Positions 51,356 to 59,157 of a DNA stretch of 64,000 nt are shown here, piece by piece. This stretch comes from JALYNX01 sp040902845. GTDB lineage: Bacteria; Actinomycetota; Acidimicrobiia; Spongiisociales; ZC4RG35. The position numbers and the translations under genes are program-made. The first letter of the stretch is position 1. Each line of letters begins with the position of its first letter. The stretch spans positions 43,030 to 107,029 of the forward strand of contig JBBDWM010000024.1 in NCBI GenBank assembly GCA_040902845.1. The letters run 5' to 3'. The notes beneath the pieces were generated by a model that worked only from the letters and a program-made list of their open reading frames with translations, ran no database searches and had not been told where the DNA came from.

Positions 51356-52014
51356 GGGGTCAGCGGCTCGTCAACCGTGTGTGGAAAGTCGTGATCGCCC
51401 GGGTCGGAGTCAAAGACCGCCCGGCGGAGTGAGACTCTCATCCCCCGCTCGCTATCGGGGTTGCCCTGGATGCGCCGGCCCATGATCACCCCGGACAGCA
51501 AGAGCAGGAACAGGTACTCGGTCGGCGGTCGACCCATGGCGATGGCCACGATCGGGAGCAAGCCCCAACCGAGGAACCCGCCCACCCCGCCGCCGATCCT
51601 CCATCCGGCGACCGCCCATCCGGTGGTCCAGACCAGGAGGACGGGGTCGAGTACGGTCATCACCCCGACCGAAGTGGCAAGACCGCGCCCCGACCGGCCT
51701 CTGATGAAGATCGACCAGTTGTGGCCTATCACCGCTGCCAACCCGGCCAGACCGGCGGCCCCCGGCCCCAAACCCATCTCCTTGGCGATGAGAACCGGGA
51801 TGATGCCTTTGAAACCATCGAGCAGGCCTGCCGCCAGACCCCAACCGGCGCCCGCAGTTTTGGTGAGGTTGCCGGCGCCGACGTTGCCGGTCCCGGTTGC
51901 CCGAAGATCGATCCCTTTGATACGCCCTAGAACCTGGGCGAACGGGATCGACCCCAAGAAGTAGGCACCAACCACGAGAAGTGGCCAGTACACGAGCGAC
52001 ACAGACCCTGGCAT
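51352..52014 (-). CDS. plsY: Glycerol-3-phosphate acyltransferase PlsY-like
   Basis: A 220-residue membrane protein with the PlsY motifs: FLGSIPFAQVLGRIKGIDLRATGTGNVGAGNL, then LLDGFKGIIPVLIA and AVIGHNWSIFIRGRSGRGLATSVGV. PlsY transfers an acyl group from acyl phosphate to glycerol-3-phosphate. A C-terminal extension of ~30 polar residues is not typical. The start at 52014 has TAGTGT 10 nt upstream; a longer in-frame start would overlap the histidine kinase gene. Confidence 0.85.
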   Translation of the reverse strand: MPGSVSLVYWPLLVVGAYFLGSIPFAQVLGRIKGIDLRATGTGNVGAGNLTKTAGAGWGLAAGLLDGFKGIIPVLIAKEMGLGPGAAGLAGLAAVIGHNWSIFIRGRSGRGLATSVGVMTVLDPVLLVWTTGWAVAGWRIGGGVGGFLGWGLLPIVAIAMGRPPTEYLFLLLLSGVIMGRRIQGNPDSERGMRVSLRRAVFDSDPGDHDFPHTVDEPLTP

Positions 52015-52027
52015 CCGGCGGGAGACA

Positions 52028-53740
52028 CTAGTGGGCCATTGCCCGTTTGTTACCTGCGGATTGGCCTCCGTGGCCAATAGGGCTCTCGGTGAACGGGACG
52101 TCGGCCAACGGGAGCTCCAACCGGAAAACGGTCTCGTCCTGGTCGCGGCGGTAGGTCAGCGAGCCACCCATTAGCTCAGCGAGTTGGCGGGCAACGGAGA
52201 GACCGAGGCCGATCGACCCCGTGACCCCGGTGTGGGCGGAGGAGTAAGGCTCGAAGATGCGCTCGCTGTCCACGGGCGACACCCCAACTCCGTCATCCCG
52301 GACCTCAACCCAGGCACGCGTCCCGTTCGTCCCTCCGATAACCCGACGGCTCGATCCCCCATACCGGTTGAGATTTGCCAGCAGGTTGCGAAGGATTTGA
52401 CGAACCCGGACCGGATCGGCCAACACCGTCGGCAAGGAGTCCGGCAGAGGCTGTAGCCCAACATCGATGGTCTCCAAAGTTGCGATGACCTCGGCAAGGA
52501 GACCAACCCGCACCAGTTCAACCGAGACGGTGCCGATCTCGGCTCGGGCCGCGACCAACAGGTCCTCGACGATGAAAGTCATCTCCCTCGACTGGTCGAG
52601 TATGAGCTGCATCAACTCTGCCTTCTCGCTCTGACTCATCTCCCCACCTGTCATCTCCGCGCTCAGACCCACGACCGCTGTCAGTGGGGTCCGCAACTCG
52701 TGGCTGATGGAAGCGATGAAAGCGTCCTTGGCCTTTATCAATTCGGCGAGGGCCCCCTCGCGCGCCCGAAGATTTGAGATGTCGGCCAGAGCCACCATCA
52801 CCGAGGCCGGGTTGGCTCCCGAGGTGTTGTCGATGCATCGAGCTTGGAGCCAGATCGGTCGTCCCCGAAAGGTGCGGGTGAAGAACTCGTGCTCGAAGAT
52901 CTCACGGCCCTGATAGAGGGCGACCAGGGCGTCGACGAATGACTCGATATTGCCTCGGTTGACCGAGGAGGCCTCGCGTCGCCCGAGCAGGTCCTCAGGC
53001 CCGTTTGCCTCCAGAAGGTCGAGGGCGGCCTGGTTGACCCGAACTATCTGGGCCTGGCCCACCGCATTCCGAACCACGTCAGGGTAGGCCAGCAGGAATT
53101 GGCGGATTCGCTCCGGGCGCCCGGCGTACTCGGACCGGACGTATGCAGCGGCGCCGGACCAATCCTCCTCGAGGACTGCGGTCGGCGACCGCTCGAACAG
53201 GATCCTGAACCGCTCACTGTGTGCCGTCGCCGCATTGCGAACCGTTGTGAATGTCACGGATGTCACCGCGAAGCTCAGCCCCATCACCAAACCCAAAGCA
53301 AGCGCCGCCGTAAGGCTCTCCATCCACATTTGGGGAGTGACCACCAGAAGAAGGCCAACGCCCACCGCGACCGGCAATTGGCTCTGGTTGACGAAGAGCA
53401 TCCCGACCGAACTGATCGCAACCAGGGCCAGCGCGGAAGGGAGGAGAGTCTCGGGGATGCCGACTAGGGCATTGGTCACGACCAGAACAACTGCCGATGT
53501 GAGCAGCGCCACCGACCCGTCTTCGCGGTGAAGCATGATCTGGGCGGTCATGACACCGGCGGCGATCATGGGGCCGACAGACTGGATGAAGAAGTCATCC
53601 TTGCCGGTCGCAAACCCGGCGAGGAGGAAAACCGCGGCACTGAACCAGGCCGCCGCTGCGCCTACCCGGACCACGCGACGGTGCACACGCAACACGTCGG
53701 TCTGGGCGGCATGCAGGGTGCCGTTGCTCACAAACGCCAT
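52028..53740 (-). CDS. Sensor histidine kinase with membrane N-terminus and PAS domain
   Basis: A 570-residue kinase. Six or so hydrophobic spans fill residues ~22-175; a PAS-like region follows (~190-330, with LFERSPTAVLEED and FFTRTFRGRPIWLQARC). The HisKA phosphorylation site is ASISHELRTPLTAVVGL (~355-371). The ATPase domain has N, G1 and G2 boxes in ILRNLLANLNRYGG, VRDDGVGVSPVDSERIFEPY and GSIGLGLSVARQL. No response regulator gene is adjacent, so it is an orphan kinase. Start at 53740. Confidence 0.88.
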   Translation of the reverse strand: MAFVSNGTLHAAQTDVLRVHRRVVRVGAAAAWFSAAVFLLAGFATGKDDFFIQSVGPMIAAGVMTAQIMLHREDGSVALLTSAVVLVVTNALVGIPETLLPSALALVAISSVGMLFVNQSQLPVAVGVGLLLVVTPQMWMESLTAALALGLVMGLSFAVTSVTFTTVRNAATAHSERFRILFERSPTAVLEEDWSGAAAYVRSEYAGRPERIRQFLLAYPDVVRNAVGQAQIVRVNQAALDLLEANGPEDLLGRREASSVNRGNIESFVDALVALYQGREIFEHEFFTRTFRGRPIWLQARCIDNTSGANPASVMVALADISNLRAREGALAELIKAKDAFIASISHELRTPLTAVVGLSAEMTGGEMSQSEKAELMQLILDQSREMTFIVEDLLVAARAEIGTVSVELVRVGLLAEVIATLETIDVGLQPLPDSLPTVLADPVRVRQILRNLLANLNRYGGSSRRVIGGTNGTRAWVEVRDDGVGVSPVDSERIFEPYSSAHTGVTGSIGLGLSVARQLAELMGGSLTYRRDQDETVFRLELPLADVPFTESPIGHGGQSAGNKRAMAH

Positions 53741-53865
53741 GAGAGCTTTTCGGCATGAAGAAGCCCCACGCACACCGGCCTATCGACCTATCCAGGCCGG
53801 GCCGTCCGGTCGATCTCGACAGTTGATATCGTCGGCTCAGCAAGATTTGGAGACGAAGGGTCTGC

Positions 53866-55425
53866 ATGGCATTGAAAATCACATATGCCACGATGTCGGC
53901 CGACAACGAAGAGTTGAACGCCTCGTTCGAGGGGGCGGTGGCTACCGCCCCGAGTCGTCTTGGCCTCACCCACCCCCTCTTCATCAATGGGGAGCGGCGT
54001 GCCAGGGAGGCCACCGCAGAAGAATTCTCCCCGATCGATTCTGACATTCTGATCGGGCGGTACTCCCTCGCCACGAACGACGACATCGACGATGCGATGG
54101 CCGCGGCCAAGGCCTTCGCCCCGGAATGGGAGGCCTGGGGCTGGGAAAGGCGTCGTGACCTCATGTTGGGGGCCGCGGACATCATGGAGGCGAGGGCCTT
54201 CGAAATGGCCGCGGACATGGCATTCGAGATCGGCAAGAACCGCCTGGAAGCCCTGGGGGACATTGCCGAAACAGTCGAGTTCTTCCGTTACTACGCCCGT
54301 CAGATCACCGAGCACGACGGCTTCGTCACACCTCTGGGCGCGTTGAGCCCCCAGGAGACGAACACCTCAGTTCTCCGCCCCTGGGGGGTGTGGGTGGTGA
54401 TCTCACCGTTCAACTTCCCCATGGCACTGGCAGCAGGCCCGTCCATCGGCGCCCTGATCACCGGCAACACAGTAGTGGTCAAGCCTTCGAGACAGGGCGC
54501 CCTGATGACACTCGAGTTCTATTCGGTGATGGAGGAAGCGGGTCTTCCCCCGGGTGCCTTGCATGTCATCACGGGTGATTCCAAGGCCGGGGACTACCTG
54601 GCACATCATCCCGATGTCGACGGGCTCACCTTCACCGGCTCCTATCCGGTGGGAATGCATCTCTACCGAACCGTCAATGAAACTCGGCCCAAACCGGTCA
54701 TCTGCGAGATGGGCGGGAAGAATCCGGTCGTGGTCACCGCCACCGCCGATCTCGACAAGGCGGCCGTCGGTGTCATGCGCAGTGCGTTCGGTCTCAGCGG
54801 TCAGAAATGCTCGGCAGCATCCAGGGTCTATGTGGAGCGGCCGGTGTACGACGATTTCGTCGCCAAGCTGGTAGCGAGGACAGAGGCCCTGGCCGTGGGC
54901 AATCCGTTGCAGCGTGACGTCTACATGGGCCCGGTCATCGATCAGGGTGTGGTCGACAAGTTCCGTCGAGCCGTGACCGAGGCCGAATCGTCAGGTGGCG
55001 AGATTCTGACGGGTGGAGAGGTGATCAGCGACGAGGATCTCGACCGGGGCAACTTCGTGCAGCCAACCGTCGCCACCGCCCCCTTCGATTCGTGGATCTG
55101 GAAGGAAGAGTTGTTCATGCCGTTCCTGGCGGTTGGGCCCGTGGATTCCCTGGCCGAGGCGCTGGAACGGTCCAACGACAGCGAGTTCGGGCTCACCGCC
55201 GGCTTGTTCGCCACCGATGAAGACGAGATTGAGCGCTGGCTACAGGGGATCCAGGCCGGGGTCACCTACGTCAACCGCGAGGCTGGGGCGACAACGGGTG
55301 CCTGGCCCGACATCCAATCGTTCGGTGGTTGGAAGGGATCGGGGACATCGGGAGCTGGTGGCGGCGGCCCCTGGTACCTCCGTCAGTATCTGAGGGAGCA
55401 GTCGAGGACGAGGGTCCGCTCCTAA
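53866..55425 (+). CDS. L-glutamate gamma-semialdehyde (P5C) dehydrogenase
   Basis: A 519-residue aldehyde dehydrogenase of the P5CDH (RocA/PutA) type. Blocks are WVVISPFNFPMALAAGPSIG, NTVVVKPSRQGALM, the general base in PVICEMGGKNPVVV and the nucleophile Cys in SGQKCSAASRVYVE. The C-terminus WKGSGTSGAGGGGPWYLRQY followed by LREQSRT is characteristic of P5CDH. It completes proline catabolism to glutamate with the ProDH at 33140-34051. It overlaps the convergent HisA-like gene by 4 bp. Confidence 0.87.
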   Translation: MALKITYATMSADNEELNASFEGAVATAPSRLGLTHPLFINGERRAREATAEEFSPIDSDILIGRYSLATNDDIDDAMAAAKAFAPEWEAWGWERRRDLMLGAADIMEARAFEMAADMAFEIGKNRLEALGDIAETVEFFRYYARQITEHDGFVTPLGALSPQETNTSVLRPWGVWVVISPFNFPMALAAGPSIGALITGNTVVVKPSRQGALMTLEFYSVMEEAGLPPGALHVITGDSKAGDYLAHHPDVDGLTFTGSYPVGMHLYRTVNETRPKPVICEMGGKNPVVVTATADLDKAAVGVMRSAFGLSGQKCSAASRVYVERPVYDDFVAKLVARTEALAVGNPLQRDVYMGPVIDQGVVDKFRRAVTEAESSGGEILTGGEVISDEDLDRGNFVQPTVATAPFDSWIWKEELFMPFLAVGPVDSLAEALERSNDSEFGLTAGLFATDEDEIERWLQGIQAGVTYVNREAGATTGAWPDIQSFGGWKGSGTSGAGGGGPWYLRQYLREQSRTRVRS

Positions 55426-56501
55426 CGGGTGCGCTCGAAACGGATGGTCCGACCGTCCGGATCTTCGCACTCGATGAACTCGTCACTGGCGCGCAGTTCG
55501 AGTCCCACACTCTCCAAGTGGTCGCCCCAGCGTGGAAGATCGTCAACTACGAACGTGAGGGGCCGGGGTTCGGCTTCCTCTCCCTCCACCAATTCAAGAT
55601 GTTGGCCGCGGGACGGTTCGAGGATGGTCCCGGCCACCCCACCCGCGGGGGTCCGGACATGCGAGAACCCGAGTTTGTCCTCATAGAAGGCCAATGCGTC
55701 GGGTAGTGAGCTCACCCCGATCCGGATCCGGGTCGCCTCGATGCCACCGGGAGCACGCACCGGGCCGACCCCGGCGATCACCGACTTCGCCTCCTCGAGG
55801 GTGAAACGCCCGGCGGTCACCTCACGGCCCACGATCACACCGTCTAGGTATCGACCCGATGCCTGGAGACGTACCAGCGTCCTCAGGTCCTCCAGGTCCC
55901 TAACCCCCCCGGCCGCGATCACCGGCTGTTCTACGGTGGCAAGGGCCTCGGCGAGAATGTGAAAACTCGGTGGCTCGGCCAGAGCGTCACGTCCGGCTTC
56001 GGCAACCAAGAACGCGACGACACCGGCCGAAGACATCTCAATGAGCACCTCTTCCAGATAGCGACCGCTGTTCTGGGTCCAGCCTTTGGTTGCGATCTCC
56101 TCGTCTGCTCGGACGTCGATCGAGACCACGATCCGCTCCGGGTTCTCCCGGCATAGGTCCCAAACCATGTTCTGGTTCTCGATGGCGGCGGTCCCCATGA
56201 CGATCCGCCAGGCGCCGTTCTCGATGAGGCGCGCAGCCTCGCCTTCTGAGCGGATCCCGCCTGCCACTTGAACCGGGACCGCGACCTCCCGCATCAACCG
56301 ATCGATGAGATCTCGATTCCGGTAATCGCCGTATGCGGCCGCATCGAGGTCGACGATGTGAAGGATCTCGGCACCCTGCTCCACCCAGCTCTTGGCTCGG
56401 CCGATCGGGTCGTTGTCGAGCGCGATCGCATCATCGAGACGTCCTCTGGGCAGACGCACCGACAACCCGCCCAAAATGTTGATGCGGGCGTAAAGATCCA
56501 T
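55422..56501 (-). CDS. HisA-like TIM-barrel protein fused to a C-terminal VOC domain
   Basis: A 359-residue fusion. Residues ~1-245 are a HisA/HisF-type half-barrel repeat protein (LHIVDLDAAAYGDYRNRDLI, VPVQVAGGIRSEGEAARLIENG, RIVVSIDVRADEEIATKGW, VIAAGGVRDLEDLRTL). Residues ~255-359 form a VOC-fold domain (TRIRIGVSSLPDALAFYEDKLGF, FIECEDPDGRTIRFE). In HisA the N-terminal catalytic Asp sits at the equivalent of residue 8; here MDLYARIN has Asn. The second Asp (in SIDVRADE) is kept. No other his gene is in the window. TAGCTT lies 6 nt before the ATG. Confidence 0.75.
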   Translation of the reverse strand: MDLYARINILGGLSVRLPRGRLDDAIALDNDPIGRAKSWVEQGAEILHIVDLDAAAYGDYRNRDLIDRLMREVAVPVQVAGGIRSEGEAARLIENGAWRIVMGTAAIENQNMVWDLCRENPERIVVSIDVRADEEIATKGWTQNSGRYLEEVLIEMSSAGVVAFLVAEAGRDALAEPPSFHILAEALATVEQPVIAAGGVRDLEDLRTLVRLQASGRYLDGVIVGREVTAGRFTLEEAKSVIAGVGPVRAPGGIEATRIRIGVSSLPDALAFYEDKLGFSHVRTPAGGVAGTILEPSRGQHLELVEGEEAEPRPLTFVVDDLPRWGDHLESVGLELRASDEFIECEDPDGRTIRFERTR

Positions 56502-56550
56502 CCCGGCAAGCTAGCGATCCAAGATGTACGAACGGCTTCCTAATGTTGGG

Positions 56551-56568
56551 CGTCACGTATCCGTGACG
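56551..56568. promoter_or_regulatory. Second CGTCACG-N4-CGTGACG palindrome
   Basis: CGTCACGTATCCGTGACG shares both 7-bp arms with the palindrome at 49909-49926. It lies between the start of the HisA-like gene and the end of the endonuclease IV-LigD gene, both on the minus strand. It is about 50 bp upstream of the HisA-like start, so an operator role there is possible. Confidence 0.5.
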
Positions 56569-56584
56569 TGACGCATCCGGTTCG

Positions 56585-58408
56585 CTAGGCCTGCTCCTGG
56601 TCGGCAATTCCCAGGGCCGCCTCCGCGGAATCCAGGGTCTGACCCCCGGCGAGGACTGGTGCAAACAGGTCGCCGTATCTCTGCAAACGATCCCAAAGGT
56701 TGGAGATGGTGATGTCCCCGTTGCTCACCACTCCCACCTCGTCCCAGGTCAGAGGAGCTGCGACCGGGGCTCCGTCCCGGGGTCGAACCGAATAAGCCGA
56801 GGCCACGGTTTGTCCGAAGGCATTGCGGTTGTGATCCACAAACACCCTGCCCTTCCGCTTCGGCTTGTCCCATTCCATGGTGATGTCGTCGGGATTGGCC
56901 GCGGCTAGATAGGCGCCGACCTCACCCACAAACCTCCGCACCCGCCCATAGTCGTGACCGGGTTCGAGGGGCACATAGACGTGGAGCCCTCGTGAGCCCG
57001 ACAACTTGGGGTATCCGACGAGACCGAGTTGACGCAAGGCGATCTCCAGAAGCCGCGCTGCTGCGACCACCTGCTCCCATGTGGAGCCTTCGGAGGGGTC
57101 GAAGTCGAAGATGGCGTAATCGGGACGATCCAAACGCTCCGAGGTTGAGTGAAAGGGATGGACCTCGACACACCCCATGTTGGCGAACCACATCAGAGCT
57201 TCCCGCGAGTCGGCCAGAAGAAAGTCGATGATCCCGCCTTGGGAATCGGAGGGAACCGGGACCTTCTTCATCCAGTCCGGCTGATGCCCGGGCGCCCGCT
57301 TCTCGTAGAACGACGGGCCTCCGATGCCATCCGGATACCGGCTCATCGAGATCGGGCGACCGGCGAGATGAGGGAGCAGTACCGGTGCCACCGAGGCGTA
57401 GTACTGGATCAGATCACCCTTGGTGTACCCGTCGGCAGGGAAGAACGGCTTGTCGACATTGGATAGCCGAAGTGAGCGTTCCAATCCGACAGGGTGAAAA
57501 TGCTGGCCCTCGACACGGACCGCTACCGGATCGGGGAACTCGATCCCCGAAGTGCTGATAAAGCGATCACCTTCAGTCAACGGCGTCTCCCGGTCGATGA
57601 CCTGTCTCGCCTCTTCCCATATCGCCTCATGACTCTCGCTTTCTCTGGCCTCCGAGATCAGGTTCATCGAGACCCCCGCCTCCAGGGCGGCTTCGAGGAG
57701 CGGGGTCACTCTGAGCGAACCCGAACCGTAAGGGATGTGACGAATCTCTCCGCTCTTTCCGAACTCGTTGTCCGTGAACTGGGCGTGCAATGGCTGGATC
57801 ATCCAACCGGGAAAGGAACCTTTGAGAAAGGCGAACACCGACAGAAAGGCGTCCTTGGAAGTCAGACCACCTCCGGTGATGGCGTGTACGTGAGCCCAGT
57901 CGATGACCGGCCGCACGAAGGTGAATTCGGATGCAAGCTGGGCGATGTCGCCGAGCGAGCCGAATGAACGCTCGCTGCCCGCCGTCTCCAAACCGAGACC
58001 TACCCCCATCGGGGCCACCTTGGGCGCCACTGCCGCAAGACGAGTTCGAACCCGATCCATGAGGACGGCAGGCTCCTCACCGTGGGTGTTCCCGAGATGA
58101 GCGACGATGACTGGGGCGCCGAGCAATCTGCCCAACTTCATCGTGTGCTCGAGGGCCGCGAGACACTGAGCCCCCTTGTCCTCCTCCTGAACGGTGAGTA
58201 CCGCGAAATAGGGGGCATGGATGGAGAGCCGGATGTCGCGCTCCGCTGCCAGCTTGCCGAAAACCCGACACCGGGTCTCCTTCCAGGGAAAACCGGTGAC
58301 GAACGGAAGCTCGAGAACGCGATGACCTTTCTCGACCAGGCCATCGAGGAAGAGGGCATCGTCATCCTCAGAGGGAAGAGTGGAAACGCCGAACCGAATC
58401 GAGGTCAC
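56585..58408 (-). CDS. Fusion of endonuclease IV-like AP endonuclease and LigD-type polymerase domain
   Basis: A 607-residue fusion. Residues ~1-280 form a TIM barrel with endonuclease IV (Nfo) motifs: LSIHAPYFAVL, VIVAHLGNTHG, GLGLETAGSE, VIDWAHVHA, LHAQFTDNEFGKSGEIRHIP and LISEARESESH. Residues ~305-585 match the LigD polymerase/primase domain (RLSNVDKPFFPADGYTKGDL, metal Asp pair in AIFDFDPSEGS, KLSGSRGLHVYVPL, VFVDHNRNAFGQTVASAYSV). It would cleave abasic sites and fill gaps in one protein. No ligase or Ku is in the window. A GTG start has TACCCT 6 nt upstream. Confidence 0.85.
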   Translation of the reverse strand: MTSIRFGVSTLPSEDDDALFLDGLVEKGHRVLELPFVTGFPWKETRCRVFGKLAAERDIRLSIHAPYFAVLTVQEEDKGAQCLAALEHTMKLGRLLGAPVIVAHLGNTHGEEPAVLMDRVRTRLAAVAPKVAPMGVGLGLETAGSERSFGSLGDIAQLASEFTFVRPVIDWAHVHAITGGGLTSKDAFLSVFAFLKGSFPGWMIQPLHAQFTDNEFGKSGEIRHIPYGSGSLRVTPLLEAALEAGVSMNLISEARESESHEAIWEEARQVIDRETPLTEGDRFISTSGIEFPDPVAVRVEGQHFHPVGLERSLRLSNVDKPFFPADGYTKGDLIQYYASVAPVLLPHLAGRPISMSRYPDGIGGPSFYEKRAPGHQPDWMKKVPVPSDSQGGIIDFLLADSREALMWFANMGCVEVHPFHSTSERLDRPDYAIFDFDPSEGSTWEQVVAAARLLEIALRQLGLVGYPKLSGSRGLHVYVPLEPGHDYGRVRRFVGEVGAYLAAANPDDITMEWDKPKRKGRVFVDHNRNAFGQTVASAYSVRPRDGAPVAAPLTWDEVGVVSNGDITISNLWDRLQRYGDLFAPVLAGGQTLDSAEAALGIADQEQA

Positions 58409-58446
58409 CGCTCAAGGGTACGACCGGATGAACTCCGATTCAGGAG

Positions 58447-58839
58447 TCACTCATCGGGCGTTACCGCGGAACCGCTGCCGTCTCGCGCCACACGGAGCAC
58501 AACCAACCCGGTGAGGACGAGCCCGGCCCCAGCCAATGCGGGAGCAAAGGCGGAAATGCCGGTGAATGGGAGCGAGTTGATCGCGCCACCAGCCACGCCA
58601 TCCGAAGGACATGACCCCGAGCTCATTTCATCCTCGAGCAAAGCATGCGCCAACCGCTCCTCACCGTCAGGGAGCGCCGCCAAACCTCGTATGTCGAAGA
58701 TTCGAACCGGGTTGTCGAGCCACGGTCGATCGCATCGACGGTCGGCTCTGGGTCCAGAGGACGGTGTGGCTCCCGAAGCGAAGCGCCCAAGTGGCGGGCG
58801 TCGTTGGCAGAGGGGGGGTAGGACTCTGGCCATGCTCAC
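58447..58839 (-). CDS. Small protein ending in an LPFTG sortase-type signal, N-terminus uncertain
   Basis: The C-terminal ~40 residues carry a sorting signal: LPFTG, a hydrophobic stretch (FAPALAGAGLVLTGLVVL) and a short positively charged tail (RVARDG). That is the pattern of cell-wall anchoring by sortase. The N-terminal ~85 residues are Arg/Pro-rich with no signal peptide, so either the real start is internal (for example the Met ~62 residues from the end) or this is a remnant of a larger surface protein. It ends 38 bp upstream of the Nfo-LigD start and lies next to the tRNA-anchored island. Confidence 0.4.
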   Translation of the reverse strand: MSMARVLPPLCQRRPPLGRFASGATPSSGPRADRRCDRPWLDNPVRIFDIRGLAALPDGEERLAHALLEDEMSSGSCPSDGVAGGAINSLPFTGISAFAPALAGAGLVLTGLVVLRVARDGSGSAVTPDE

Positions 58840-58907
58840 CTTCTCGATCTTGACGGACGGCGACCACGAGTTTCTGACCGTGGTCCTCCATTACCCTTAC
58901 CCCACCA

Positions 58908-58980
58908 GGGTCTCTAGCTCAATTGGTAGAGCAGCGGGCTTTTAACCCGTTGGTTGTGGGTTCGAGTCCCACGGGACCCA
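58908..58980 (+). tRNA. tRNA-Lys (anticodon UUU)
   Basis: A full cloverleaf: acceptor arms GGGTCTC/GGGACCC (one G-U pair), D-arm GCTC-AATTGGTA-GAGC, anticodon stem GCGGG/CCCGT around loop CTTTTAA, variable loop TGGTT, T-arm GTGGG-TTCGAGT-CCCAC and discriminator A. CCA is not encoded. TACCCT lies about 10 nt upstream. Its 3' 43 nt (58939-58981) recur three times downstream, so it is the anchor site of the cassette array. Confidence 0.96.
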
Positions 58981-59116
58981 CTCAGTACGTGTACCCCCGC
59001 AGGTCACCCCTATTCGCTGGCACGGCGGGCACGGTCTGGGGCGATTCCGGGTCGGCCGTACCCGGTTTCGCCTTCGCAACCCCCGTTGCTCGGTGTAGGT
59101 ATGTCTGGACGAGAGT

Positions 59117-59157
59117 TCTGGTGACAGGGACACATTCGGATTTTCGGTGTCACCAGA
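59117..59157. promoter_or_regulatory. 10-bp inverted repeat spanning the ECF sigma gene start
   Basis: TCTGGTGACA (59117-59126) and TGTCACCAGA (59148-59157) form a perfect dyad with a 21-nt loop, and the GTG start at 59147 overlaps the right arm. It may be an operator, an RNA hairpin limiting translation of the sigma factor, or a leftover of an insertion-sequence end. Confidence 0.45.
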
